Origin: Thalassospira lucentensis | Lineage (GTDB): Bacteria > Pseudomonadota > Alphaproteobacteria > Rhodospirillales > Thalassospiraceae | Length of the DNA: 64,000 nucleotides | Assembly: GCF_001613805.1 (NCBI RefSeq) | Contig: NZ_LPVY01000003.1 | Coordinates: forward strand, 1-64,000 | Reading direction: 5' to 3' | In this document: one piece after another, positions 1 through 8,059 of the stretch | Layout: the number at the start of each line of letters is the position of its first letter | How positions within the stretch are numbered: the stretch's first letter is position 1 | Program-made: the position numbers and the translations under genes | The notes under the pieces: model-generated | Told to the model about the DNA's origin: nothing | Database searches by the model: none | The model's input: only the letters and a program-made list of their open reading frames with translations

Positions 1-13
1 CCCGCCGATCAGA

Positions 14-1126
14 TCAGATCCGAAGTTCCGTTACCGGATCAAACAGACTGATCTGAGACATGTCGGCCGAGAATGTCATGATCTCGCCCGGTTGCGGTGC
101 CCGGTCTGGCCGGACGCGTGCGACGATTTCCTTTCCGCCGATTTCGACAACCGTCATGGTGTCGGCACCGGTCGGCTCAATGACTTCGACCTTACAGTCG
201 AAATTGACATATTGGCTGCCCGGTTGGTCGGAGCCGGTACGCTTGTGCGTAAGGCCTTCCGGGCGGATGCCAAAAACGACATCTTTGCCGACATAGCCCT
301 GATAGCTCTCCGGTGCATCTTTCAGCGGCAGAATGATCGGGTCGTTATCGCGTTTGATCGATACGGCCAGATTGCCATTGTCATTGATCAGGGTTGCATT
401 GATGAAGTTCATCGACGGCGAACCGATGAAGCCGGCAACAAAAATGTTGTTCGGGCGTTCGTAGATATTCTGCGGCGTATCGAACTGCTGCAGGATGCCA
501 TCTTTCATGACCGCAATGCGCGAGGCAAGGGTCATGGCTTCGATCTGGTCGTGGGTCACGTAAACGATGGTGGCACCGAGACGCTGATGCAGTTTTTTGA
601 TCTCGGTACGCATATCGACGCGCAGCTTGGCATCAAGGTTCGAGAGCGGTTCGTCGAACAGGAAGATATCCGGATCACGAACAAGCGCCCGACCCATTGC
701 AACGCGCTGGCGCTGACCACCCGAAAGCTGGGATGGCTTACGGTCCAACAGGGCTTCGATCTGCAGCAGTTTGGCAACATCGGCAACGGCCTTGTCGCGT
801 TCTGCCGCCGAAACACCACGGATCTCAAGACCGAAGGTAATGTTCTTGCGAACGGTCATATTTGGGTAAAGCGCGTAGGATTGGAACACCATCGCGATGT
901 TGCGGTCCTTGGGATGCACGTCGTTGATCACGCGATCACCGATGCGGATTTCCCCGTCGCTGGAACCTTCAAGACCTGCAATCAGGTTCAGAAGGGTGGA
1001 TTTGCCGCAACCCGACGGGCCGACCAGAACCAGGAACTCGCCGTCTTCAATAGCAATATTGATTTCTTTGAGAACCTCGACAGGACCGAAGGCCTTGCGA
1101 ACTTTATCAAGGGTGAGTGATGCCAT
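14..1126 (-). CDS. Sugar ABC transporter ATP-binding subunit (MalK/UgpC/GtsD type)
   Basis: Cytoplasmic ATPase that powers uptake through the two permeases encoded just upstream. The 370-residue protein has a Walker A motif (GPSGCGKST, residues 36-44), an LSGGQRQRVAMGRAL signature, a Walker B (FLFDEPLSNLDAK), an H-loop (VTHDQIEAMTLA) and a C-terminal half of TOBE type. This is the usual length and layout of the CUT1 carbohydrate family, where one ATPase can serve several importers. It is the last of four genes on the minus strand and starts only a few bases after the preceding permease stop. The substrate is inferred from the binding protein, not from this subunit. Confidence 0.93.
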   Translation of the reverse strand: MASLTLDKVRKAFGPVEVLKEINIAIEDGEFLVLVGPSGCGKSTLLNLIAGLEGSSDGEIRIGDRVINDVHPKDRNIAMVFQSYALYPNMTVRKNITFGLEIRGVSAAERDKAVADVAKLLQIEALLDRKPSQLSGGQRQRVAMGRALVRDPDIFLFDEPLSNLDAKLRVDMRTEIKKLHQRLGATIVYVTHDQIEAMTLASRIAVMKDGILQQFDTPQNIYERPNNIFVAGFIGSPSMNFINATLINDNGNLAVSIKRDNDPIILPLKDAPESYQGYVGKDVVFGIRPEGLTHKRTGSDQPGSQYVNFDCKVEVIEPTGADTMTVVEIGGKEIVARVRPDRAPQPGEIMTFSADMSQISLFDPVTELRI

Positions 1127-1130
1127 TTGC

Positions 1131-2018
1131 TTATCCCTTCACCGAACCGGCGGTCAGGCCGCGGACGAAGTATTTTCCAGCCAGAACATAAACAAGCAGG
1201 GTCGGCAGGCCGGTCAGCAGGGCTGTGGCCATATCGACATTGTACTGTTTCACGCCGGTCGTGGTGTTGACGATATTGTTGAGTGCGACAGTCATCGGCG
1301 CATTATCGCCAGAGGCGAAGGAAGCACCGAAAAGGAAGTCATTCCAGATCTGGGTAAACTGCCAGATGACCGACACGACGATGATCGGTGTCGAAATCGG
1401 CAGAATGATACGCCAGAAAATGGTGAAGAAACCTGCGCCGTCGATGGTGGCTGCCTTCACCAGTTCATCCGGGATCGAAACATAGTAATTGCGGAAGAAC
1501 AGGGTGGTGAAGCACAGGCCGTAAACGACATGCACAAGAACAAGACCGGTGGTCGAGCTGGCAAGGCCAAGTGACCCCAGAACCTGTGACATCGGCAGCA
1601 GAACGACCTGGAACGGAATGAAGCAGCCAAACAGCAGCAGGGCAAAGACGATATTAGCCCCTTTAAAACGCCATTTGGTCAGGGCATATCCGTTGATCGC
1701 ACCAAGGAATGTCGAAATCAGAACCGCCGGAACCGCCATTTTGACCGAGTTCCAGAAGTAAATTTTGATGCCTGAACATTCAACGCCAACACAGGCTTCA
1801 TTCCACGCATAGTTCCAGGCATCGAACGTGACGACGCGCGGCAGCGAAATGAGTGAGCCTTCCCGGATTTCATCGAGCGACTTCAACGAGGTCGAAATCA
1901 TCACGAAAAGCGGGAACAGATAGTAGGCTGCGAACAGGATCAGAACGAGATATAGCAACCCGCGCAGTATGGTATGTTTCCAGCCTGCGTCGTGGCTGTA
2001 ATGCTGAATATCAGCCAT
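1131..2018 (-). CDS. Sugar ABC transporter permease, MalG/GtsC family
   Basis: Inner-membrane permease of the CUT1 importer with six predicted membrane segments. The EAA-type loop that contacts the ATPase (ELVKAATIDGAGFFTIFWRIILP) is clear in the second half. I chose the start MADIQHY because a GGAGG Shine-Dalgarno lies just upstream and this start overlaps the end of the previous permease by 8 bases. A start 14 codons earlier is open but has no good ribosome-binding site. It pairs with the neighbouring MalF-like permease to form the channel. Confidence 0.9.
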   Translation of the reverse strand: MADIQHYSHDAGWKHTILRGLLYLVLILFAAYYLFPLFVMISTSLKSLDEIREGSLISLPRVVTFDAWNYAWNEACVGVECSGIKIYFWNSVKMAVPAVLISTFLGAINGYALTKWRFKGANIVFALLLFGCFIPFQVVLLPMSQVLGSLGLASSTTGLVLVHVVYGLCFTTLFFRNYYVSIPDELVKAATIDGAGFFTIFWRIILPISTPIIVVSVIWQFTQIWNDFLFGASFASGDNAPMTVALNNIVNTTTGVKQYNVDMATALLTGLPTLLVYVLAGKYFVRGLTAGSVKG

Positions 2019-2919
2019 TTTTCTTGCCTCCGCGCAGTTCGGAATACAGATACGGCACAATGATCGCCATTACGGTCGCCAGCATCATCATGGCACTTGC
2101 GGCACCAACGCCCAGCTGGTTGCGCTGGAAGGCCATCGTGTACATGAAGGTTGCCGGAAGATCGGACGAATAACCGGGGCCGCCACCGGTAAGCGCAATG
2201 ACGAGGTCGAAGCTTTTAACGGCCAGATGGGCCAGAACGACGATCGCACTGAGGAAAACCGGACGGATCGACGGGATGATAATGCCGAAATAGATGCGGG
2301 GCAGGCTGGCACCATCCATATAGGCTGCGCGAATGATGTCCTGATCGACGCCGCGCAATGCCGCAAGGAACATTGCCATAACAAAACCGGATGCCTGCCA
2401 GACGGCTGCGATCACCACGGTATAGATCGCCATGTCCGAATTGACCAGCCAGTCGAATTTGAAGCTGGTCCAACCAAGGTCATGCATCATGCTTTCCAGA
2501 CCAAGGCCCGGATTGAGAAGCCATTTCCAGACGGTGCCGGTCACGATAAATGACAGGGCCATCGGATAAAGGAAAATCGTGCGAAGTACGCCTTCGGCGC
2601 GAATGCGCTGATCCAGAAGGACTGCAAGCAGGCAGCCAAGAAACAGGCAGATAACGATAAAGAGACCGCCGAAAATCAGCAGATTCTCGATGGCAACATG
2701 CCAGCGTTCCATTTGCCAGAGGCGTTCGTATTGCCGCAGACCGGCCCAATCCCAGACCGGAAGCATGCGCGATTTCGAAAACGCCATATAGCCTGTCCAC
2801 AGGATGAACCCGTAGACAAAAAACAGGGACGCAGCAAAGGACGGTGCAACAACGATCTTCGAAAGATGGCGTTGGATGCTGGCCGTCAGGTTGCTTTCGG
2901 TGCTTGATGAAGCCCCCAT
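2011..2919 (-). CDS. Sugar ABC transporter permease, MalF/GtsB family
   Basis: First permease of the sugar importer, about 302 residues with a long N-terminal hydrophobic segment and an EAA loop (DIIRAAYMDGASLPRIYFGIIIP). The chosen start MGASSS has GAGG eight bases upstream. A TTG six codons earlier is also open but less likely. The gene sits between the binding-protein gene and the second permease, the standard order for glucose/mannose-type CUT1 systems. About 100 bases separate it from the binding-protein gene, enough for a processing or attenuation element that could give excess binding protein. Confidence 0.9.
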   Translation of the reverse strand: MGASSSTESNLTASIQRHLSKIVVAPSFAASLFFVYGFILWTGYMAFSKSRMLPVWDWAGLRQYERLWQMERWHVAIENLLIFGGLFIVICLFLGCLLAVLLDQRIRAEGVLRTIFLYPMALSFIVTGTVWKWLLNPGLGLESMMHDLGWTSFKFDWLVNSDMAIYTVVIAAVWQASGFVMAMFLAALRGVDQDIIRAAYMDGASLPRIYFGIIIPSIRPVFLSAIVVLAHLAVKSFDLVIALTGGGPGYSSDLPATFMYTMAFQRNQLGVGAASAMMMLATVMAIIVPYLYSELRGGKKNG

Positions 2920-3018
2920 ACCCTTTGCCTCAAACAATTAAAGTAGCGGGAATCCGGCCCCGGAAATTTCCGGGGCCGGCGCGTTGTCAGTCAATGTGAC
3001 TGCACAGGTCAGATGAGA

Positions 3019-4281
3019 TTAGTCTTTGGCCAGTTCAACTGCTTCGACAAGACGCTCGACGGCTTCGTCGGACGACATATCGGAGTTGAAGTGGGCGGTC
3101 ACGACGTCAACGATCGCACCCGAAAGGTGGCCGCGAAGCGCCATACCGTGTGCCATGGACGGCAGGAAGCCACCAGCATCCTGTGCTGCCAGAAGGTCAG
3201 CTTCGGATTTTTTTGCGCAATCGTCGAATTTGTCGAGCGTTACGCCAAGACGTGCCGGAATCGAACCCTTGAGAAGGTTGAAGGTTTCCTGGAATTTTTC
3301 ACCAACGATCAGTTCTGCAAGCAGTTTCTGACCTTCGACCTTGTCATCGCCGGAAACATTGAACATCGCGAAGCTGTCAACGTTGAACAGGTAACCGTGT
3401 TCAGACGGGGTTGCCGAGCAGATGAAGTCTTTGCCCGGGACTTTGCCAGCAGCAAGGAATTCGCCTTTTGCCCAGTCCCCCATGATCTGCATGGCGGCAT
3501 CGCCATTCATGACCATAGCTGTTGCAAGGTTCCAATCACGACCCGGGAAGTCGGCATCGACATAACCGCGGATTTTACGCATCTGGTCGAACACGGCTTT
3601 CATCGTGTCTGATTTCAGCGCGTCTTCGTCGAGATCAACCAGGGCTTGCTGGTAGAATTCCGGGCCGCCAAGCCCAAGAACGACGGTTTCAAAGACGGTT
3701 GCATCCTGCCACGGCTGACCACCATGGGCGACAGGCGTGATGCCGGCCGCTTTGAGCTTGTCAGCAAGGGCGTTGAATTCGTCCCAGGTTTTCGGCGCTT
3801 CGGTGGCACCAACTTTGGCCAGCAATTCCGGGTTTGCCCAAATCCAGTCAACACGGTGAATGTTTACAGGAACGGCAACATAATCGCCTTCATACTTCAT
3901 GACGCTCTGAATAGCTGGCGGAATGACTTTGTCCCAGCCTTCTGCTTCGGCAACGTCATTCAGATCGGCAAGTGCACCCTGTTCTGCCCAGTCCTGGATC
4001 GCCGGGCCTTTAAGCTGAACAGCGGCCGGGGCATCGCCCGACAGAACGCGCGAACGCAGTACGGTCATTGCGGCGTCACCGCCACCACCGGCAACCGGGC
4101 TATCAACCCATTTGCCACCACGTGCTTCGAAATCTTCTTTAAGGGCAGCGACGGCTTTGGCTTCACCGCCCGAAGTCCACCAATGAAGGACTTCGGCAGT
4201 CGGTTCGGCATGTGCAAAGCTTGCAGTCGCGAGAGCAGAGAACGCCACACCGGTGGCGAGAATGGTTTTGCGCAGATTCAT
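3019..4281 (-). CDS. gtsA: Periplasmic sugar-binding protein, probably glucose-type (GtsA-like)
   Basis: Captures sugar in the periplasm and delivers it to the adjacent permeases. The 420-residue protein has a clear Sec signal peptide ending AHA|E at residue 25/26, then a mature protein beginning EVLHWWTSGGEA. That opening, and the later segments IHRVDWIWANPELL and GDWAKGEF, resemble the Pseudomonas glucose-binding protein GtsA as I remember it. A strong GGAGG precedes the ATG. It is the first gene of a four-gene operon with no regulator alongside. The glucose assignment is an inference by resemblance; another hexose is possible. Confidence 0.88.
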   Translation of the reverse strand: MNLRKTILATGVAFSALATASFAHAEPTAEVLHWWTSGGEAKAVAALKEDFEARGGKWVDSPVAGGGGDAAMTVLRSRVLSGDAPAAVQLKGPAIQDWAEQGALADLNDVAEAEGWDKVIPPAIQSVMKYEGDYVAVPVNIHRVDWIWANPELLAKVGATEAPKTWDEFNALADKLKAAGITPVAHGGQPWQDATVFETVVLGLGGPEFYQQALVDLDEDALKSDTMKAVFDQMRKIRGYVDADFPGRDWNLATAMVMNGDAAMQIMGDWAKGEFLAAGKVPGKDFICSATPSEHGYLFNVDSFAMFNVSGDDKVEGQKLLAELIVGEKFQETFNLLKGSIPARLGVTLDKFDDCAKKSEADLLAAQDAGGFLPSMAHGMALRGHLSGAIVDVVTAHFNSDMSSDEAVERLVEAVELAKD

Positions 4282-4356
4282 TTAGGTTTCCTCCCTGGCT
4301 TTAAACCAATTGCAGCGACAACATGCTGCCAAGGGGGACCCTTTGCACTCACAAAA

Positions 4357-4522
4357 CTGTAACAGGGCGTTTCCAGAATGCGAACTGAAACAAACTGTTA
4401 CAAAAATAGCATGATAGTCCTGAATTATATTGCATGGCAGCAAAGGAAATTAGCCTATTTCGCCGCAAGACAGTTATTCCAGTGATGCACAACTGAATGA
4501 AATGTGTCCGTATTTGTAACAG
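4357..4522. promoter_or_regulatory. Repeated TGTAACAG operator-like motifs
   Basis: CTGTAACAG occurs at 4357-4365, CTGTTACAAA (the reverse complement of TTTGTAACAG) at 4395-4404, and TTTGTAACAG at 4513-4522. The first two face each other closely upstream of the sugar-importer start, and the third lies about 110 bases further out. Spaced copies of one motif next to a sugar-uptake operon suggest binding sites for a sugar-responsive repressor. The regulator is not in this window and the identity is unknown. Confidence 0.4.
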
Positions 4523-4661
4523 CTTGGAACAGGCGTGCCGGTGCAATTTGAATTCAGCATGCGTCCTTCGTAGAAGGTGTGAAAAGCTCTGCGAGAGGGT
4601 GAGGGACTTTAGTATTGATGCTGTGCTGCTCTTGGTATCGTACCAGAGATGCCAAGATGCC

Positions 4662-4689
4662 TTGACATGGAAAGGTTTGGCATTATTAA
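4662..4689 (+). promoter_or_regulatory. Putative sigma70 promoter upstream of TyrA-like gene
   Basis: TTGACA (4662-4667) and TATTAA (4684-4689) are separated by 16 bases. This is the best housekeeping-type promoter in the gap and would give a leader of roughly 145 bases before the TyrA-like start at 4843. Confidence 0.4.
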
Positions 4690-4842
4690 TCGCTACCATG
4701 AAAAACGTTATTTGCCTGTTTGCTGATTTCTATTACGGCCCTGCCACATAAGGCGGGAGAGTTTTTCTATGTTCAACCGCTGCGTCGTCGGCGGTTGATT
4801 TATAAGGCAGGCACCGGCATCGCAGCTCTTCGGAGACAGACG

Positions 4843-5640
4843 ATGCCTTTTTTATTTCCAGATCACCCGACCATCGGGATTTTCGGGTTCGGCGCCTTTG
4901 GTTGTTTGACCGCCCGGCATCTGGCAGATCATTTTCCGGTTTTGGTACATGATGTTAATCCTGATGCGGTTTCGGCATACGTGTCGGAAGCAGCGCATGG
5001 AGACATTCGGGCGGCTGATATTCTAAGCGTGGCGAAATGCGATATCGTCATTTTGGCTGTACCGGTTACAGAGATGAGGGCGGTGATCGCACAGATTTCA
5101 CCGCATTTGCGTGCGGGGGCGATTGTTCTGGATGTAGGGTCCGTGAAAATGGAACCGGTGCGGGCAATGCTTGAAGGGCTTCCCGATCATGTGGATATTA
5201 TCGGAACCCATCCCCTGTTCGGTCCGCAAAGTGCCCGGGACGGTATTGCCGGGCTCAAGATCGCGATATGTCCTGTTAGGGGGCGCAGATTCCGCCGAAT
5301 TGCGGCGTTCCTGCGTCACGTTCTTCGGCTTAAGGTGTTTGTTGTTACACCAGATGAGCATGACCGCGAGGCCGCTATCGTGCAGGGGGTGACACACCTG
5401 ATTGCCAAGGTTCTGGTCCGGATGGATCCATTGCCCGCGCGCATGACAACGGCGAGCTTTGACTTGCTCGTAAAGGCGATCGAAATGGTGCGCTACGATG
5501 GGCCCGGCGTTTTCTGGGCGATTGAAAATGCGAACCCTTATGCCGGTGCCGTGCGGGAACAGTTCTTTGAATTGGCGATGGGCGTGCGTGACCAACTTGT
5601 CGGTGGTAAATGTTCTGTTGTCGCGGTAACGGCGGAATGA
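4843..5640 (+). CDS. Prephenate/arogenate dehydrogenase-like protein
   Basis: Probably an NAD(P)-dependent dehydrogenase of the TyrA family, which oxidatively decarboxylates prephenate or arogenate in tyrosine synthesis. The 265-residue protein opens with a Rossmann motif (G15-F-G17-A-F-G20) and contains the family hallmark HPLFGPQS starting at His123. The start MPFLFPDHP is chosen for the GGAGA just upstream; earlier in-frame codons lack a ribosome site. It stands alone, with no other aromatic genes nearby, and is at the short end for the family. It may be a second TyrA or act on a related substrate. A role outside tyrosine synthesis cannot be excluded. Confidence 0.75.
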   Translation: MPFLFPDHPTIGIFGFGAFGCLTARHLADHFPVLVHDVNPDAVSAYVSEAAHGDIRAADILSVAKCDIVILAVPVTEMRAVIAQISPHLRAGAIVLDVGSVKMEPVRAMLEGLPDHVDIIGTHPLFGPQSARDGIAGLKIAICPVRGRRFRRIAAFLRHVLRLKVFVVTPDEHDREAAIVQGVTHLIAKVLVRMDPLPARMTTASFDLLVKAIEMVRYDGPGVFWAIENANPYAGAVREQFFELAMGVRDQLVGGKCSVVAVTAE

Positions 5641-5737
5641 GCGGTGCGAACATGATTGACTATGTTGCGTTGCCGCATGCTCGGCGTACGCTGAAATATA
5701 TGATTTATTTCAATTTTTCTTTTGATCGGGGCCATAG

Positions 5738-5767
5738 TGTCACAATTGAACCCATTCAATTGTGACA
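5738..5767. promoter_or_regulatory. Perfect 30-bp palindrome with FNR/FixK-like core
   Basis: TGTCACAATTGAA (5738-5750) is followed by CCCA and its exact reverse complement TTCAATTGTGACA (5755-5767). The core TTGA-N6-TCAA matches the half-site spacing of FNR/FixK/CRP-family boxes, although the flanks differ from the strict TTGAT-N4-ATCAA consensus. There is no terminal T-run, so it looks like an operator rather than a terminator. It lies about 150 bases before the DUF1127 gene. Confidence 0.5.
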
Positions 5768-5918
5768 TTTTGGAATAGATGATATGCAATCTTTGGCGGT
5801 TGAGACATATGTCACTTGGGGGCATATTGCATTGCAGAAAGTGAAGTGATGAACGCGCCGACCAAAAGCGGAAGACCCGCAGGCAAGCGTTCTTGTTCTT
5901 AACCCAAGGAGGTTCAAC

Positions 5919-6083
5919 ATGTTCCTGTCCAGTATTCTCGTTGCTGTTCGCCGTTGGGCCTATGCACGCTCTGTCGCGAACGAACTCTACAATCTCGACA
6001 AGCGTGATCTGGATGATGTCGGGATTTCCCACTGGCAGATCAAAGACGTAGCGCGCAAAGCTGCTCGTGACGCGATCGCTTAA
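5919..6083 (+). CDS. DUF1127 small protein
   Basis: A 54-residue, Arg/Lys-rich protein. Its C-terminal half (ELYNLDKRDLDDVGISHW) carries the diagnostic DUF1127 (YjiS-like) pattern of L-x-D-L-D-D-I/V-G-I. A strong AAGGAGG lies a few bases before the ATG. Small DUF1127 proteins are common in alphaproteobacteria, and some have been linked to RNA turnover, phosphate or carbon metabolism and stress. The role of this copy is not known. It has its own upstream regulatory region with a long palindrome and its own downstream terminator, so it appears to be a single-gene unit. Confidence 0.88.
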   Translation: MFLSSILVAVRRWAYARSVANELYNLDKRDLDDVGISHWQIKDVARKAARDAIA

Positions 6084-6132
6084 GCCAGACTGAATTTCGA
6101 CAGCGCCAGTTTGTAGGCAGCTGTGTAAGCAG

Positions 6133-6160
6133 AAGCCGGACAATTCGTCCGGCTTTTTGT
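6133..6160 (+). terminator. Intrinsic terminator after DUF1127 gene
   Basis: A 9-bp perfect stem AAGCCGGAC / GTCCGGCTT with a 5-base loop runs into a T-run. It ends the DUF1127 transcript about 50 bases after the stop. Confidence 0.85.
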
Positions 6161-6204
6161 TTGTCTGGCATTTGATCGGGCCGCTGTTTTGTCGGCAAGC
6201 TGGT

Positions 6205-7779
6205 TTACCACAGGCTCCCCTGACGTGATGGCTTTGGGTTTTTTCCGCGATCCATCTGTTTCAGGAAACTTTCGGCCTGTTGTATCAATGCTGTTTTACT
6301 GTTCCCATTCATGCGTGACCAGTTGCGATAAGGCATACCAAGGCGCGGATTTTTGCCGAGTTTTTCGGCATTGCGATCCAGAAAGTGCCAGTAAAGCGCG
6401 TTAAAGGGACATGCATCGGGGCCTGTGTTCTTATTGGGGCTGTATTGGCAATCCGAACAGTAATCGGACATCCGGTTGATGTATTTCCCGCTGGCGGCGT
6501 AGGGCTTGGACGCCATTTTCCCGCCGTCGGCATAAAGTGCCATGCCAAAGGTGTTGGGAAGTTCGACCCATTCAAATGCGTCGATATAAACGGCCAGATA
6601 CCATTCACAGACTTCTTTTGGATCAAGTCCGGATAAAAGCGCAAAGTTGCCAATCACCATAAGTCGCTGAATGTGATGAGCATAGGCATTATCAAGTGTT
6701 TCGGTGATGGCGTGATGCAGGCAGTTCATCGCAATGTCACCATTCCAGAAAAAGTCGGGCAGAGGGCGCCTGGCATCGAAATAACTGCCTTTTCCATAGT
6801 CCCGCCCCATGTGCCAGTAAAGTCCACGCACATATTCACGCCAACCGAGTATCTGACGAATAAAGCCTTCGGCGGCGTTGATCGGCACTTTACCGTTGCG
6901 ATGGGCATCTTCGGCGGCGCGGCATACTTCATCGGGAAGTAAAAGGCCCACATTGATATAGCCGCTTAGAAGAGCGTGATAAACGGTGCTGCTTTTTACC
7001 GTCATCGCATCCTGATAGTCGCCAAATAGCGGCAATCGATGTTCGATAAAGTGATCTAGGGCTTTTAGTGCATCCTGTCGGGTGACCGCCCAGCCGAAAC
7101 CTTCATGCTTCCCGCAGGCGTTCGGGAAATCTTGTGCAACGTGTTCCAGTAATGTCTGTGTGATCGCGTCTGGTTTGAAAGTGAGGGGGCTTGGTGGTCT
7201 TTTATCGTCGGGAAGACGTTTGCGATTATCGTGATCAAAATTCCACTGATCGCCGGACGGTTTTCCTTCCGGTTCCATCAATATGCCGGTCGTACGTCGC
7301 AGTTGCCGATAGAAATACTCCATACGGAGTTCCTTGCGGTTCTCGGCAAACTCAGCAAATGCCGAAAGCGGGGCAAAGAAACGATCATCAGCACGAACAT
7401 CAAGCGTGATATCAAATGTACGGGTCCATTTTGCGACCTCGCCAAATATTCGCCATTCACCTGGCTCCGTAATGATCACCTGTTTCACCGGGTGATGTTT
7501 CAACGCCAGTTTCAGGGCATCGGTAAAGCTGCTGGTAGGGTGAGTTTGGTAATCGAAATAACAAACCTCGAAACCCTTTTCGCGCAAATCTTGGGCGAAA
7601 TGGCGCATGGCAGACAGAATGAAAACGATCTTTTGCCGATGATGCGGAACATAGGTCGCCTCATCACGAGGTTCTGCCATCACAATCACATCCTGCGCCG
7701 GATTGGCATCCCGCAGGCTTGAAAGAGTGGTGGAAAGCTGGTCGCCAAGAACAAAGCGAATGGTTTTACAGGCAAGCAT
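6205..7779 (-). CDS. phrB: FeS-BCP type (6-4) photolyase / cryptochrome-like protein
   Basis: Likely a light-dependent DNA repair flavoprotein of the bacterial iron-sulfur photolyase/cryptochrome class (Agrobacterium PhrB type). From the start MLACKTIRFVLGDQL it is 524 residues, near the 500-odd expected. The N-terminal antenna-domain opening (RFVLGDQLS) and the C-terminal FAD domain are clear. Four cysteines fit the 4Fe-4S ligands: one in KEVCEWYLAVY and three in YCSDCQYSPNKNTGPDACPF. The frame is open 43 codons further upstream, but that stretch is not family-like. A TTG two codons earlier has a better-spaced GGAG, so the exact start is uncertain. It is transcribed divergently from the bacterioferritin genes. 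Confidence 0.88.
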   Translation of the reverse strand: MLACKTIRFVLGDQLSTTLSSLRDANPAQDVIVMAEPRDEATYVPHHRQKIVFILSAMRHFAQDLREKGFEVCYFDYQTHPTSSFTDALKLALKHHPVKQVIITEPGEWRIFGEVAKWTRTFDITLDVRADDRFFAPLSAFAEFAENRKELRMEYFYRQLRRTTGILMEPEGKPSGDQWNFDHDNRKRLPDDKRPPSPLTFKPDAITQTLLEHVAQDFPNACGKHEGFGWAVTRQDALKALDHFIEHRLPLFGDYQDAMTVKSSTVYHALLSGYINVGLLLPDEVCRAAEDAHRNGKVPINAAEGFIRQILGWREYVRGLYWHMGRDYGKGSYFDARRPLPDFFWNGDIAMNCLHHAITETLDNAYAHHIQRLMVIGNFALLSGLDPKEVCEWYLAVYIDAFEWVELPNTFGMALYADGGKMASKPYAASGKYINRMSDYCSDCQYSPNKNTGPDACPFNALYWHFLDRNAEKLGKNPRLGMPYRNWSRMNGNSKTALIQQAESFLKQMDRGKNPKPSRQGSLW

Positions 7780-7970
7780 TTCCAAGGTGGCTCCGACGGC
7801 ATGAAGCTGGATCACGACTCGTACGAAGGATTTCGCCTCGAAGATCGGAAAAAAGATCAAAATCAGACGGTAAAGCGCTAACCGATTTTCATTCGCAGGA
7901 CTAAACACGCGAATGATTTTTACTTGTATGCCGTGAATTGAGAATTAGCGTAAAAATCGGCTAAATTATT

Positions 7971-7983
7971 GATAATGGTAATC
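7971..7983. promoter_or_regulatory. Fur-box-like sequence upstream of bacterioferritin genes
   Basis: GATAATGGTAATC differs by one base from the first 13 positions of the classical Fur box (GATAATGATAATC). The third repeat unit is not conserved. It sits about 77 bases before the first bfr start, where an iron-responsive Fur-family regulator would be expected. This is a motif match only. Confidence 0.4.
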
Positions 7984-8059
7984 AAAGGCGTGGTTTTCCC
8001 TTGAAAAGGGGGATGGTCGATCCCACTATTTGAACAGCCCAATCATCAGGAGTGCCACC

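Larger units (their letters stand above)
4282..4842. other. Divergent intergenic region between sugar importer and TyrA-like gene
   Basis: No convincing gene lies here. It is AT-richer than its surroundings and carries three copies of a TGTAACAG-type motif (listed separately), a minus-strand TATAAT at 4424-4429 with no clear -35 partner, the palindrome TGGTA-TCG-TACCA at about 4633-4645, and a good plus-strand promoter at 4662-4689. The layout suggests separate regulated promoters for the importer (leftward) and the dehydrogenase (rightward). Confidence 0.6.

Noticed and set aside
92-1120. 342-codon plus-strand frame antisense to the importer ATPase
   Set aside because: Shadow of a gene with full ABC motifs on the other strand.
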